The notes: generated from the letters alone by a model not told the origin. A DNA stretch of 64,000 bases from Lipingzhangella_A rawalii (GCF_031628175.1 NZ_JAVLVT010000005.1:496001-560000); one strand, 5' to 3'. Positions 1-9,134 are shown, counted from the stretch's first letter. Numbers and translations are program-made.

Positions 1-1
1 A

Positions 2-1657
2 AACTGGAGTACTGCCTGCGAGGTGCTGCGCCATCTGCTGCACACACAGCACCGACATGCCGAGACCAGCTACCGGATGGCACGGTTGCTGGATCGAATC
101 GACCGTGTTGCTTTCGAGCTGGACGGGCCGGACACGGTCGTCCCGGTCGCTTCGGACCAGCGGGATTCCGGTGGCGGGGCAGCAGCCGAGGCACGGCTTC
201 GCTTCGAGGCGGCGCTGCCGCCACGTGAGCCCGTCCGCGTGAGCAGTCTCCGACGGTTCGTTATCGGGCTTGCCCGGCGTCGAGTGCTGTACCGACTGGC
301 GATGCGTGTCCCCAGGCTGGCACAGCGGGTGCACCGTCGGGTAGCGCTTCCCGAGACGCGGGTACGTCGCCTGTTTGAGCTGGGGACTCTGTACGAGCGC
401 CAAGGCCGCCTCGCCGAAGCGGTCCAGACCTACCGGGGCGCGGTCACGGCACTTCAGTCCGTCGACTCGATCTGGGTACACAAAGCCGAACCGGAGTGGC
501 GATTCCGGCTGGCCTACGCGGAACATCAGCTAGGTACAGAGCAGACGGAGTCCGACGAGGATGTCCGACTGTCGCGCCTCGTCGCACCGGCGGCTCCACC
601 CACGCGCGCGGAGCGCGCCGAGGCCGTGGACCAGTCTCCACCCGGCGGGCATGTCCAGGCGCTCGTGCAGAGTACGGGACTGCGACTGGAGGGTTTTCTA
701 CTGCCACAATCCCCAGAGACCATCGATATTCACCTCGACGGTCGACCGGTCAAGCAGGTGGCGGCGAATCCCCGCCAGTGGCTGCGTACGTTCAACTTCG
801 AGTTCACCCATCGGGTGTTGGCGGAGTTTCCGGAGCATTCCCGGCTGACCGTGTGGAGCGGGGATCGGCTCGTGTGGGCCGATCGTGGTGCGGGGCACCT
901 GGACATTACGGTTCCGGGGGGGAGCGGTCGGCTGAAGGAGCTCCTGGAGTCCGGCCACAGCATCAGTAAGAAGGGGGTGCTCGCCCGTCCGGCAACCGAG
1001 GTGGCGGATCGGCAAATGCGCTACCTCAAGGCCTACCGGGAGGCCAGGGACCAGTTCGAAGAGGTTCTCGGCAAGAAGCTGTTCCTGCTGTACGGGACCC
1101 TGCTCGGCTGTTACCGCGACGGTGCCTTCATCGCAGGCGATGACGACTTCGACGTGGCCTACGTGTCAACGGCCACGGATCCCAGTGCGCTCAAGTGGGA
1201 GCTGCGGGAGAACGCCCTGGCCCTGCTACGGGCCGGCTACGATATCGCGATCACGGTGAGCGGTCGCCTGTTCAAGCTCCGCCTCAACGAGATTTGGCTC
1301 GACATCAACCCCCTGTGGTTCCACAACGGGCGCGCCTGGTCCTTCGACGTCCACGACCTGTCCCTCGACGATGTAGAGCCGGTGCGGGTTATGGACTTCA
1401 TGGAGCACCGCGTCTATGTCCCCAACAATATTGAGGCGTTCCTACGGGACAACTACGGGGACCAGTGGCACGTTCCCGATCCGGGGTTCCGCTACTACCG
1501 GGACAACAACGTGCTGCGTGTGTTGCGTCGATCCTGGTTGACCCCCAGCGAGGCCCGGGAGTTCTCCCGGCTTGCCGAGGCCGAACGCAGCAGAAATCCC
1601 TCGGCCGGTCGATATGTGGGCATTGGGGATCCTGCCGACACCGGATTCACGGCATGA
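2..1657 (+). CDS. LicD-family phosphotransferase, 5' end outside window
   Basis: The frame is open to the left edge, so the true start lies upstream; a GTG at 23 is only an internal candidate. Counting from 23, residues about 1-190 are helical and partly TPR-like, 190-330 are unassigned, and 330-510 form a LicD domain. The nucleotidyltransferase motif lies near residues 355-378, with a YGTLLG segment followed by the acidic cluster D373-D374-D375 and D377. LicD proteins move phosphocholine or similar phospho-head groups from a CDP/CMP carrier to teichoic acids or glycans. The gene ends 52 nt before the PEP mutase gene on the same strand. I infer that it transfers a CMP-activated phosphonate to a surface polymer. 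The substrate is not shown by the sequence. Confidence 0.72.
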   Translation, partial: NWSTACEVLRHLLHTQHRHAETSYRMARLLDRIDRVAFELDGPDTVVPVASDQRDSGGGAAAEARLRFEAALPPREPVRVSSLRRFVIGLARRRVLYRLAMRVPRLAQRVHRRVALPETRVRRLFELGTLYERQGRLAEAVQTYRGAVTALQSVDSIWVHKAEPEWRFRLAYAEHQLGTEQTESDEDVRLSRLVAPAAPPTRAERAEAVDQSPPGGHVQALVQSTGLRLEGFLLPQSPETIDIHLDGRPVKQVAANPRQWLRTFNFEFTHRVLAEFPEHSRLTVWSGDRLVWADRGAGHLDITVPGGSGRLKELLESGHSISKKGVLARPATEVADRQMRYLKAYREARDQFEEVLGKKLFLLYGTLLGCYRDGAFIAGDDDFDVAYVSTATDPSALKWELRENALALLRAGYDIAITVSGRLFKLRLNEIWLDINPLWFHNGRAWSFDVHDLSLDDVEPVRVMDFMEHRVYVPNNIEAFLRDNYGDQWHVPDPGFRYYRDNNVLRVLRRSWLTPSEAREFSRLAEAERSRNPSAGRYVGIGDPADTGFTA

Positions 1658-1709
1658 CCAGCAGACCAGCAGCCACGATTGGACCCACGGGCTCGGTTAG
1701 GAGGCGAGG

Positions 1710-3020
1710 GTGGCCACGAAGCCTGTCGTTTACGTCGGGATGAGCGCTGATCTCATCCATCCGGGACACATCAACATCGTGCAGCGCGCCACTGAACTGG
1801 GAGACGTGACGATCGGGCTGCTGACTGACGCTGCGATCGCCAGTTATAAGCGGCTGCCACACATGACCTTCGAGCAGCGCCGGGAGGTCGTTGCCAATCT
1901 CAAGGGAGTCACCCGTGTGGTCGCTCAAGAGACCCTCGACTACGTCCCCAACCTCCGCTGGCTACGCCCTGACTACGTCGTGCACGGCGACGACTGGCAG
2001 ACCGGGGTCCAGAGCCAGACCCGCCAGCGTGTGATCGATGCGCTGGCCGAGTGGAACGGAGAGCTGGTGGAGGTTCCCTACACTCAGGGCATCTCCTCCA
2101 CCCAGCTCAACGCGTCGGTGAAACAGGTGGGGACCACGCCCAACGTTCGGCTGTCCCGACTGCGGCGCCTCCTGGACACCAAGGACATCGTGCGCATCCT
2201 CGAGGTGCACAGTGGTCTCACCGGGCTGATCGTGGAGTCAACCTCCCGGTTGGTCGACGGCAGGTTCGAGGAGTTCGACGGCATGTGGTCGTCTTCCCTG
2301 ACGGATTCCACAGCCCGCGGCAAGCCCGACACCGAGGCGGTGGACATCTCCGCGCGCTTGCAGACCGTGAACGAGCTCTTCGAGGTCACCACCAAACCGT
2401 TGGTTTTCGATGGCGATACCGGCGGCAAGCCCGAGCATTTCCCGTTCACCGTGCGTTCCCTGGAGCGGCTCGGAGTGTCCGCGGTGATCATCGAGGATAA
2501 GCAGGGCCTGAAGCGCAACTCGCTCTTTGGGACCGACGTGGAACAGACGCAGGCGCCGATTGAGGACTTTTGCCAGCTGGTGCAGATCGGGAAAACCTCG
2601 CAGGTGACCCAGGACTTCATGATTATCGCGCGGATCGAGAGCCTGATCCTGGACCAGGGAATGACGGACGCGATCGCGCGGGCGGAGGCCTACGCGGGTG
2701 CCGGCGCTGATGCCATCATGATCCACAGTCGGAGCCGCGACGGCGCAGAGATCTTCGAGTTCGCGAACCGGTTCTCCCGCATGCCCAAGCGGGTCCCACT
2801 CGTTGTGGTTCCGACGTGTTACCACCAGATCACCGAGACCGAACTCGCCGAGGCGGGCGTGAACATGGTGATCTACGCCAACCACATGTTGCGTGCCTCC
2901 TACCCGCAGATGCGCAGGGTCGCCGAGACCATCCTGGAGAACGGGCGGGCACTCGAAGCGGATCCCTACCTCGCCCCCATCAAGGACGCACTGGCCATCA
3001 TCCCGGAGAACGCCCAATGA
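1710..3020 (+). CDS. Cytidylyltransferase-phosphoenolpyruvate mutase fusion
   Basis: The protein has 436 aa. Residues 1-130 are a nucleotidyltransferase domain with HPGH at 17-20. Residues about 150-430 are a PEP mutase domain with the metal-binding D234-G-D236 stretch and the diagnostic EDKx5NS motif (E262-D-K264 to N270-S271), which separates true mutases from isocitrate lyase relatives. The mutase makes the C-P bond by converting PEP to phosphonopyruvate. The N-terminal domain probably makes a CMP-phosphonate. GTG start at 1710 has AGGAGG at 1699-1704. The stop overlaps the next ATG (ATGA), so it is translationally coupled to the decarboxylase that pulls the unfavourable mutase equilibrium forward. 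Similar fusions are known in bacteria that decorate polysaccharides with phosphonates. Confidence 0.95.
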   Translation: MATKPVVYVGMSADLIHPGHINIVQRATELGDVTIGLLTDAAIASYKRLPHMTFEQRREVVANLKGVTRVVAQETLDYVPNLRWLRPDYVVHGDDWQTGVQSQTRQRVIDALAEWNGELVEVPYTQGISSTQLNASVKQVGTTPNVRLSRLRRLLDTKDIVRILEVHSGLTGLIVESTSRLVDGRFEEFDGMWSSSLTDSTARGKPDTEAVDISARLQTVNELFEVTTKPLVFDGDTGGKPEHFPFTVRSLERLGVSAVIIEDKQGLKRNSLFGTDVEQTQAPIEDFCQLVQIGKTSQVTQDFMIIARIESLILDQGMTDAIARAEAYAGAGADAIMIHSRSRDGAEIFEFANRFSRMPKRVPLVVVPTCYHQITETELAEAGVNMVIYANHMLRASYPQMRRVAETILENGRALEADPYLAPIKDALAIIPENAQ

Positions 3021-4246
3021 TTGACCCCGCACGTTTCGTCGAGCACTGCACCGCAAGCGGCGTCACCCTGTATACGGGGGTCCCGGATAGCCTGCTCAAG
3101 CAGCTCGGCGGGCACATCATGGCCACACTGCCCCGAGAACAGCACGTCATCGCCGCCAACGAGGGCGCGGCCATCGGCATCGCACTCGGACACTATCTCC
3201 GCACGCGAGAACTGTCCCTCGTCTATATGCAGAACTCCGGCTTCGGGAACACGGTGAACCCGCTGCTGTCCCTGGCCGACCCGGACGTCTACGGTGTGCC
3301 GATGCTCCTGGTGGTGGGGTGGCGCGGCCAGACCGGGGTTAGGGACGAACCCCAGCACGTCAAACAGGGACGGGTCATGGAGCCGCTGCTGGAGGCGCTC
3401 GACCTGCCCTGGTCCGTGTTGCCCACCGATCCGGACAAGGCCGAGGAGTGCGTCTCCGCCGCCATCGCCACCGCAACCGAGAAGTCCTGCCCCTACGTGC
3501 TGCTCGTGGAGAAGGGCACCTTTGCCACGGGGGCGACCCCACCGGCCACGGCCTCGGGCTCCGACCTGGCCAGTCGGGAGGACGCCCTGTGCGCGCTGAC
3601 CCGGGCCGTGGAGGCGGACGCGGACGCGGACACGGACACTGACACTGTCATCGTTTCCACCACCGGAATGCTCAGCCGGGAGCTGTTCGAGTACCGGGAG
3701 ACCTCCGGAACGGACGGTAGCCGGGACTTTCTGACCGTGGGTGGCATGGGGCACGCCAGCTCCATCGCCCTGGGCGTTGCGCTGCGGGAACCCGAGCGGG
3801 AGGTGTGGTGTTTTGACGGTGACGGGGCGCTGCTGATGCATCTCGGCAGTCTCGCCGTGATCGCAGATCACGCACCATCGAGCTATTTCCACGTGGTGTT
3901 CAACAACGGGGTGCACGACAGTGTCGGGGGGCAGCCCACCTCGATCGACAACGTCAACGTCGCAGCGACCGCCCGGTCCCTGGGCTACCGGTACGCGGAC
4001 ACGACCTCGGATATTGCCCAGCTGCCGCAGAAGATCGCCGCCATGCGGGACCACGGCGGGCCCGCGTTGCTGGAGCTGCGAGTCCGCCCCGGAAACCGTC
4101 CGGACATCGGGCGTCCGACCCGGACGCCGGCCGAGAGTAAGCACGCGTTCATGTCCGCACTGGCGTCGGGGCCTCCGAACGGTCAGGCCCCGAAACGAGA
4201 CACAGGTGGTCGTGATGCGGGAACGGCGAGGGGCGGTAGCGAGTGA
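3017..4246 (+). CDS. Phosphonopyruvate decarboxylase
   Basis: This 409-aa ThDP-dependent enzyme decarboxylates phosphonopyruvate to phosphonoacetaldehyde, the irreversible step that drives phosphonate synthesis. The cofactor-activating glutamate is E49 in the NEGAAIGIA stretch. The ThDP/Mg motif is GDG (268-270), 25 residues, then N296-N297, a textbook spacing. The start ATG at 3017 overlaps the mutase stop, which rules out the longer upstream frame. An unusual acidic Ala/Asp/Thr-Asp run near residues 198-208 is coded by a short hexanucleotide-like repeat at about 3610-3648; it probably lies in the linker between domains. The stop overlaps the GTG of the next gene by 4 nt. Confidence 0.93.
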   Translation: MIDPARFVEHCTASGVTLYTGVPDSLLKQLGGHIMATLPREQHVIAANEGAAIGIALGHYLRTRELSLVYMQNSGFGNTVNPLLSLADPDVYGVPMLLVVGWRGQTGVRDEPQHVKQGRVMEPLLEALDLPWSVLPTDPDKAEECVSAAIATATEKSCPYVLLVEKGTFATGATPPATASGSDLASREDALCALTRAVEADADADTDTDTVIVSTTGMLSRELFEYRETSGTDGSRDFLTVGGMGHASSIALGVALREPEREVWCFDGDGALLMHLGSLAVIADHAPSSYFHVVFNNGVHDSVGGQPTSIDNVNVAATARSLGYRYADTTSDIAQLPQKIAAMRDHGGPALLELRVRPGNRPDIGRPTRTPAESKHAFMSALASGPPNGQAPKRDTGGRDAGTARGGSE

Positions 4247-5424
4247 CCGGAAACAGCACGTCCCCGATCACCGGGGACACCGTTTCGCGGGACGTCCGAT
4301 ACGGTCCCGGGGTGATCACGGCGACCGGTGCAGCCGTGCGGGATCTGGGTGGACGGCGCGTGCTGCTGGTGTGCGGCACCCGCTCGTTCGCCGACTCCGG
4401 GGCACATCAGCTCCTGGAGGGGCTCGAAGAGCAGGCCACGGTTCGACGGTGGAGCCAGTTCGCGCCCAACACCGACGCGGCCGACCTCGAACAGGGACTC
4501 GCGGTTCTCGCGGACTTTCGCCCGGATGTCGTCCTTGGGGTCGGGGGTGGGAGCGCGATGGACATGGCCAAGCTCCTGTGCGCCTTCGCCGGGGTGGCGG
4601 ACCGGGAGAAGCTCCGGGCGGCCATCCGGTCCGGGGATCCGGTGCTGCGGCGGGACCCGCATCTGGTCCTTGCCCCCACCACCAGCGGATCCGGAAGCGA
4701 GGCCACGCATTTCGCCGTGGTCTACGTGGACGGCACCAAGTACTCCGTGTCCGGTCCGCAGCTGCGCCCGGACCGTACCCTGTTGGATCCGCGACTGGCC
4801 ATGAGCGGATCCCCGTACCAGCGGGCCACCTCCGGTATCGATGCGGTCGCCCAGGCGGTCGAGAGTCTGTGGTCCGTCGGTGCCACCGATCGCAGTCGTC
4901 GCCGCGCCCGTGCCGCGCTGCGGCTGTTGCTTCCCGCGATCGAGTCCTTTGTGCAGGAACCGGAGGAACGCACGGCGCGCGCGATGGCGGTAGGGAGCCA
5001 TCTCGCCGGCCGGGCCATCGACACCACCAAGACCACGGTGGCCCATGCCCTGTCCTACGGCATAACCACGGGATACGGCATCAGCCACGGCCATGCGGTG
5101 GCCCTCACCCTGGGAGCGTTCATCGCCGAGCACGCGCGCGCCCAGCCGCGGGACCTGCGGGCTGGAGTGAGCGCGGAGCAGCATGCCGTCACGATGGCCC
5201 ACGTCCTGGAAGCGTTCGGCGCCACCACCCCGGCGGAGGCGCGAGACCGCTTCGTGGCGTTGTGCCACCGCCTGGGGCTGGCCACCAGCCTGTCCGAGCT
5301 GGGAGTTCCGAGCGCGTCCGCGGCCCGGGAACTGGCTGGGGGAGTGAACGTGGAGCGTCTCGGCAACAATCCGGTGGTCTTCGACCATGATTCACTGCAA
5401 CGGTTGCTGGACAGCGTCTACTGA
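4243..5424 (+). CDS. Iron-type alcohol dehydrogenase, probable phosphonoacetaldehyde reductase
   Basis: This 393-aa group III (iron-containing) alcohol dehydrogenase has the nucleotide motif GGGSAMD at 101-107. Candidate metal ligands are D200, H268 and H282. The position four residues after D200, usually His, is Gln204, so one ligand differs from FucO-type enzymes. Coupled directly after the decarboxylase (GTGA overlap), it most likely reduces phosphonoacetaldehyde to 2-hydroxyethylphosphonate, the PhpC reaction. No aminotransferase gene is present here, which argues against 2-aminoethylphosphonate as the product of the visible genes. It is the last gene of the visible module; 212 nt without a clear terminator follow. 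Confidence 0.88.
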   Translation: MTGNSTSPITGDTVSRDVRYGPGVITATGAAVRDLGGRRVLLVCGTRSFADSGAHQLLEGLEEQATVRRWSQFAPNTDAADLEQGLAVLADFRPDVVLGVGGGSAMDMAKLLCAFAGVADREKLRAAIRSGDPVLRRDPHLVLAPTTSGSGSEATHFAVVYVDGTKYSVSGPQLRPDRTLLDPRLAMSGSPYQRATSGIDAVAQAVESLWSVGATDRSRRRARAALRLLLPAIESFVQEPEERTARAMAVGSHLAGRAIDTTKTTVAHALSYGITTGYGISHGHAVALTLGAFIAEHARAQPRDLRAGVSAEQHAVTMAHVLEAFGATTPAEARDRFVALCHRLGLATSLSELGVPSASAARELAGGVNVERLGNNPVVFDHDSLQRLLDSVY

Positions 5425-5636
5425 CCCCCACAACAGCCCCGGGGTCTTGCGTCGCCTGTGCGGGGAATCTGTCGGATCCTTCGGTTTGGCCTATGCCCAC
5501 GGAAGCGCGTTCCTTCGTGGGTGGCGGCGGGGATGTGCCACCATGTTCGGACTCGCTCCTCGGGAACCGGCGCAGGCGCGGTGACGTCCGAGAGTCAGCC
5601 GAACACACGAAACGTCCTCGCAAGGAGTACCAACGC

Positions 5637-7400
5637 ATGTCCTTCGCACAGTCCGTGCGTGGGGCCGCCGAGTCCGTGGTTCAGGGCCAGGACCCACGGG
5701 AGGCGGTCTCCGAAGCGCTCGGTCAGGCGAGCGAGGGGATCGGGCTCGATCCGAACGACTTCTTGGCGGCGCGGGAGCAGGGCGCCTCCGTTGGAACCCG
5801 GATCGAACAGAAGACCTCTTCGCTCAACAACGCAGACGAGGCAATCAATCACAGTAAACGGGAGATGACCCGGGAAGGGCCGGTTCACGTCATCTCGCCA
5901 CTGGTGGTGCCGCGCAACCGCACACTCGGCGCACTGATCCCCGTGGCGCTGGTGGCGATCGTGGGCATCATAGGCTCGGTGATCACGGCGTCCATCGACG
6001 TCAGTGCCCGGGCCGTGGGCATGGACAGCGCCCTGTGGCTGACCTATTTCGGTCCCCTGTTCTGGCTGCTGGTCATCCTGCTCGCAGTGTTCATGTGGTG
6101 GCGTCAGGGACTGGTGATGGTTCCGGATGGGTGCCAGGCTCTGGTCACTCGCTTCGGGAAGTTGGAGCAGATCGCCGATCCCGGGCAGTTGACCCTGTGG
6201 AACCCATTCAAGCGGGTCTCCTACATCGTTAACATCGCGCGTGAGTACCCCTACAACGCTCCGATCCGGGAGGCGCCCACCAAGAGTGGGGTCAAGGCGT
6301 CGGTGGATCTTTTTGTTCAGTTCCGGATCGAGGATCCGGAACAGTTCATCTTCGTCCTGGGTGGGGTGCACGGTTTCCAGGAGAAACTGGACAACGCGAT
6401 CAGTGAGACCACCCGGAGCCTGATCTACGACCAGGAGGCCGCCGAGATCTATGACCTGGTCGGCGAGAACACGGTGGGTCTGCTGGATCAGCTCAACCAG
6501 CAGTTCCTGCCGGCGGTGCGGCTGACCAACGCCAACATTACCCACGCCGAGCCCTCGAGCCAGGAGTACCGAATGAACCTGGCCGCTCCGGAGATGGTGC
6601 GGGTGGGCAAGGAGGCCTACACCTACGAGTACGAGCTCCAGATGCGCAAGGAGCAGAACGAGGGTGACCTCAACCGGGAGCTGGCCTCCCTCAACGAGAC
6701 ACTCTCCTCGATCCAGGCGGACATCGCCCAGTACCAGGCACAGATGGACACCGCACTGGAGCGCGAGAACAACCGGGCACGTGCCGTGGCCCGACAGCGG
6801 TTCGTCGAGGCAGAGAGCAGCGCGCACGCGAACGCGGCCCTGCTGGAGGCCCAGGCCCTGGACATCCGGTCGGTCAGTGCGGCCGAGGCTCCGGAGATCC
6901 TGAACTATCGCTACCGCCAGGAGATGCTGGAGAAGCTGGAATCGGTCGCGGACAGCCTGCCGCAGGTGGTGCAGGTCGGCGACGACGGCAACAGCATCAA
7001 TTTCCTGGAGATCGCCAAGCAGATCGTCGGGACCACGGATAACGCACTGTTCTCCGAGGAGGACATGGCTGCCATTCACGGCCGGCTGTCCACCATCCAG
7101 GAGCGGATCGCCTCCCGGGAGGAGGAGATCAACGAACTGTTGCGCGCAGACGAGGAGTCCGAGGAGCCGGAGGTCGCGGCGGATCAGGACACGAGCGGGG
7201 ATGTTGTGGAGGAGATTCGCCGGTCGGTTTCCGACGACGCGATCGAAGAACGTCTCGACTCGCTCACCGAGCAGCAGGGCGCCGACGACGCTGGAGCGCA
7301 TGCGACCAGTCCACAACCGCCGTCGGCAGAGTCCGGAGGTCACAGCTGGCATGGGCCCGCACCTGGCGGACCGTCCGGCCCGGTTCAGGGAGGTGAGTGA
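5637..7400 (+). CDS. SPFH/band-7 domain membrane protein, first of a pair
   Basis: The protein has 587 aa from the ATG at 5637, chosen because AAGGAG lies at 5622-5627; an upstream GTG frame lacks support. A soluble N-terminal stretch of about 90 residues is followed by two hydrophobic segments (about 97-120 and 132-152), then an SPFH/band-7 domain (about 155-350) and a long coiled coil rich in Glu, Gln and Arg. The C-terminal tail is acidic, then Gly/Pro rich. SPFH proteins form membrane-bound oligomeric scaffolds (flotillin, stomatin and prohibitin classes). The stop overlaps the ATG of a second SPFH gene, so the two are probably made together and may co-assemble. Specific function is unknown. 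Confidence 0.82.
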   Translation: MSFAQSVRGAAESVVQGQDPREAVSEALGQASEGIGLDPNDFLAAREQGASVGTRIEQKTSSLNNADEAINHSKREMTREGPVHVISPLVVPRNRTLGALIPVALVAIVGIIGSVITASIDVSARAVGMDSALWLTYFGPLFWLLVILLAVFMWWRQGLVMVPDGCQALVTRFGKLEQIADPGQLTLWNPFKRVSYIVNIAREYPYNAPIREAPTKSGVKASVDLFVQFRIEDPEQFIFVLGGVHGFQEKLDNAISETTRSLIYDQEAAEIYDLVGENTVGLLDQLNQQFLPAVRLTNANITHAEPSSQEYRMNLAAPEMVRVGKEAYTYEYELQMRKEQNEGDLNRELASLNETLSSIQADIAQYQAQMDTALERENNRARAVARQRFVEAESSAHANAALLEAQALDIRSVSAAEAPEILNYRYRQEMLEKLESVADSLPQVVQVGDDGNSINFLEIAKQIVGTTDNALFSEEDMAAIHGRLSTIQERIASREEEINELLRADEESEEPEVAADQDTSGDVVEEIRRSVSDDAIEERLDSLTEQQGADDAGAHATSPQPPSAESGGHSWHGPAPGGPSGPVQGGE

Positions 7401-8872
7401 TGACGGAGCCAGCGCAGGGTCGCGCCTCCTCCAGCATCAAGGAGGCGGTTGCCGCCTGGGGAGACGTCACCCGGCTGTTGCGCAGCGGGGACCAGGGCCA
7501 GGTTGTGCCCGTCGTCGTTCCCCGCAACAGCGGCGGCGGCATGAAGTGGATGTTCCTGGTCTGGATCGGGGCCTATCTGCTGTCGGTCGGGGTAATGGGG
7601 CTGCTGTTCGGCAGCGAGACGTTTCGCGGGCTCTTCCTGGTGCCCGTCCTGTTCGGCCTGATCGCCTTCCTCCTTGCTCTCGTGTGGTGGTGGCGCACGG
7701 CCATCGTCGAGATCGAGCAGGGCACTATCGGCGTGTTGACCAAGTTCGGACGGGTCGTCGGGGAGCTTCCCCCGGGACGTCACTACCTGTGGAACCCCTG
7801 GTCCGAGGTTGACTACGTGGTGGACACCTCGACCGAGATTCCCTACACGGCACCGGTGGTGGCATGTCCCACGAAGGAGGACGTCCCCCTCAAGTCCATC
7901 GAGTTCTTCCTCAAGTTCCGCATCACCGACGCCACAGCCTTCGTCAAGACGATCGGTGCCAGCAACTTCGATCTCGTGCTGGCCAACGCAGTACAGGACG
8001 CGATCCGGCAGCGCAGCCACCAGGTGGAGACCGAGCGGGCCCACGACCTACGAGGCTCGGATGTCGCCGACATGCAGGAGTTGCTGAACCGTCAGCTCAG
8101 CCGGTATGGCGTGCGCATCATGGGCTGCAACATTCCCGATGTGCGGTTGCCGGACCAGTACCAACAGCACCTGGCGACCCGGGAACGCGTCGCGAAGGAA
8201 CTCAGCGCCTATGAACAGGAGTGGGAGCTGACGCGTAAGCGGCGCATCGACACCCTACTGATGGACATTGAGCGATCCAAGAAGACCCGCGACGCCAAGA
8301 TCGTCGAGGTGAGCGCCGCACTGAACAAGGCACGCAAGGACGTGGCCCAGGCACTGGAGGAACAGGAGACCGAAGCGCAGCGGGTCCGACACGAGATCGA
8401 GGCCAAGGGGCGCTCTGACCTGGTAGCCGCCCAGAACCAGGCCAAGGCCCAGCAGCGTCTCGCCACGGCGTACCGCGACAACCGGGCCATGCTGGAGTAC
8501 GAGTTGGCGCGTCGGGAACTGGACGTCGGCGCGAAGCTCGCCGAGCATGCCCCCCAGCCGGTGGTGGTCCGCACGGATGAGGGAGCCGGGGACAGTTCGG
8601 CGCTGTCGACGCTGGTCCTGGCCCAGCTCCTCCCACAGCTCGGAAGCTCGCAGCGACGTGCTTCGGCCGGGGGCTCGGCGGGTCGGTTGTCCGGGGATAG
8701 TTCGATCGAGGATCGCGCGGACGAAGCCATGGAGCAGTTCCAGGGCCAGGCGGCCGCGGCCGCGGCCCAGATGCGTGAGCAACAGCAGCAGGCACAGCGC
8801 GGCGGCCAGGGCAACCAGCAGGCCCAGAGTGGCAATCAGCGTGGTCAGCAGCAGTCTGGACGACGTCGGTGA
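7400..8872 (+). CDS. SPFH/band-7 domain membrane protein, second of a pair
   Basis: This 490-aa protein starts at ATG 7400, overlapping the preceding TGA by one base, with GGGAGGTG just upstream; an in-frame GTG at 7397 is a weaker alternative. Two hydrophobic segments lie at about residues 50-100. The SPFH domain covers about 100-270, including a WWW-x-TAIVEIEQG-type entry and a cysteine-containing segment. A charged coiled coil follows (about 270-375), then a Ser/Gly stretch and a very Gln-rich tail (about 445-490). It resembles its neighbour in design but is not a simple copy. A strong terminator hairpin 34 bases after the stop suggests that this gene closes a two-gene operon. Confidence 0.82.
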   Translation: MTEPAQGRASSSIKEAVAAWGDVTRLLRSGDQGQVVPVVVPRNSGGGMKWMFLVWIGAYLLSVGVMGLLFGSETFRGLFLVPVLFGLIAFLLALVWWWRTAIVEIEQGTIGVLTKFGRVVGELPPGRHYLWNPWSEVDYVVDTSTEIPYTAPVVACPTKEDVPLKSIEFFLKFRITDATAFVKTIGASNFDLVLANAVQDAIRQRSHQVETERAHDLRGSDVADMQELLNRQLSRYGVRIMGCNIPDVRLPDQYQQHLATRERVAKELSAYEQEWELTRKRRIDTLLMDIERSKKTRDAKIVEVSAALNKARKDVAQALEEQETEAQRVRHEIEAKGRSDLVAAQNQAKAQQRLATAYRDNRAMLEYELARRELDVGAKLAEHAPQPVVVRTDEGAGDSSALSTLVLAQLLPQLGSSQRRASAGGSAGRLSGDSSIEDRADEAMEQFQGQAAAAAAQMREQQQQAQRGGQGNQQAQSGNQRGQQQSGRRR

Positions 8873-8906
8873 TCCGCCGCCGGCAGTAAGTAGCAGTTAG
8901 TAATCG

Positions 8907-8934
8907 GGGCGGCCCCACTGCTTGGGGGCCGCCC
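8907..8934. terminator. Hairpin terminator between convergent genes
   Basis: A perfect 10-bp GC stem (8907-8916 with 8925-8934) carries an 8-nt loop and no U tract, as is usual in actinobacteria. It sits between the second SPFH gene on the plus strand and a small gene on the minus strand, so it can serve both. Confidence 0.8.
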
Positions 8935-8942
8935 GACAGGTC

Positions 8943-9134
8943 TCAGGCCGCGTGCGCGAGTTCCGTATAGGCACAGGAGATATCGACTCCATGGCGGGCC
9001 GCGATATCTGCCAGATCGGCGATTTCCGCGGCCTGTGCGCGCACCTGCTCCTCGTCGCCCGCCGCCCGCGCGAGCCGCATGGACGACACAGCTTCGTAGA
9101 TGCGCAGGTGAAGCGTCGTCATGAACTCAATCAT
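8943..9134 (-). CDS. Small conserved-looking hypothetical protein
   Basis: This 63-aa protein starts at ATG 9134, which has a GGGGGAG ribosome site just upstream; a longer frame to 9194 has a non-conserved-looking head. It is helical and acidic, rich in Ala, Glu and Arg, with no membrane segment or metal motif. It lies tail to tail with the SPFH pair and shares their terminator. I do not recognise a named family. Confidence 0.6.
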   Translation of the reverse strand: MIEFMTTLHLRIYEAVSSMRLARAAGDEEQVRAQAAEIADLADIAARHGVDISCAYTELAHAA

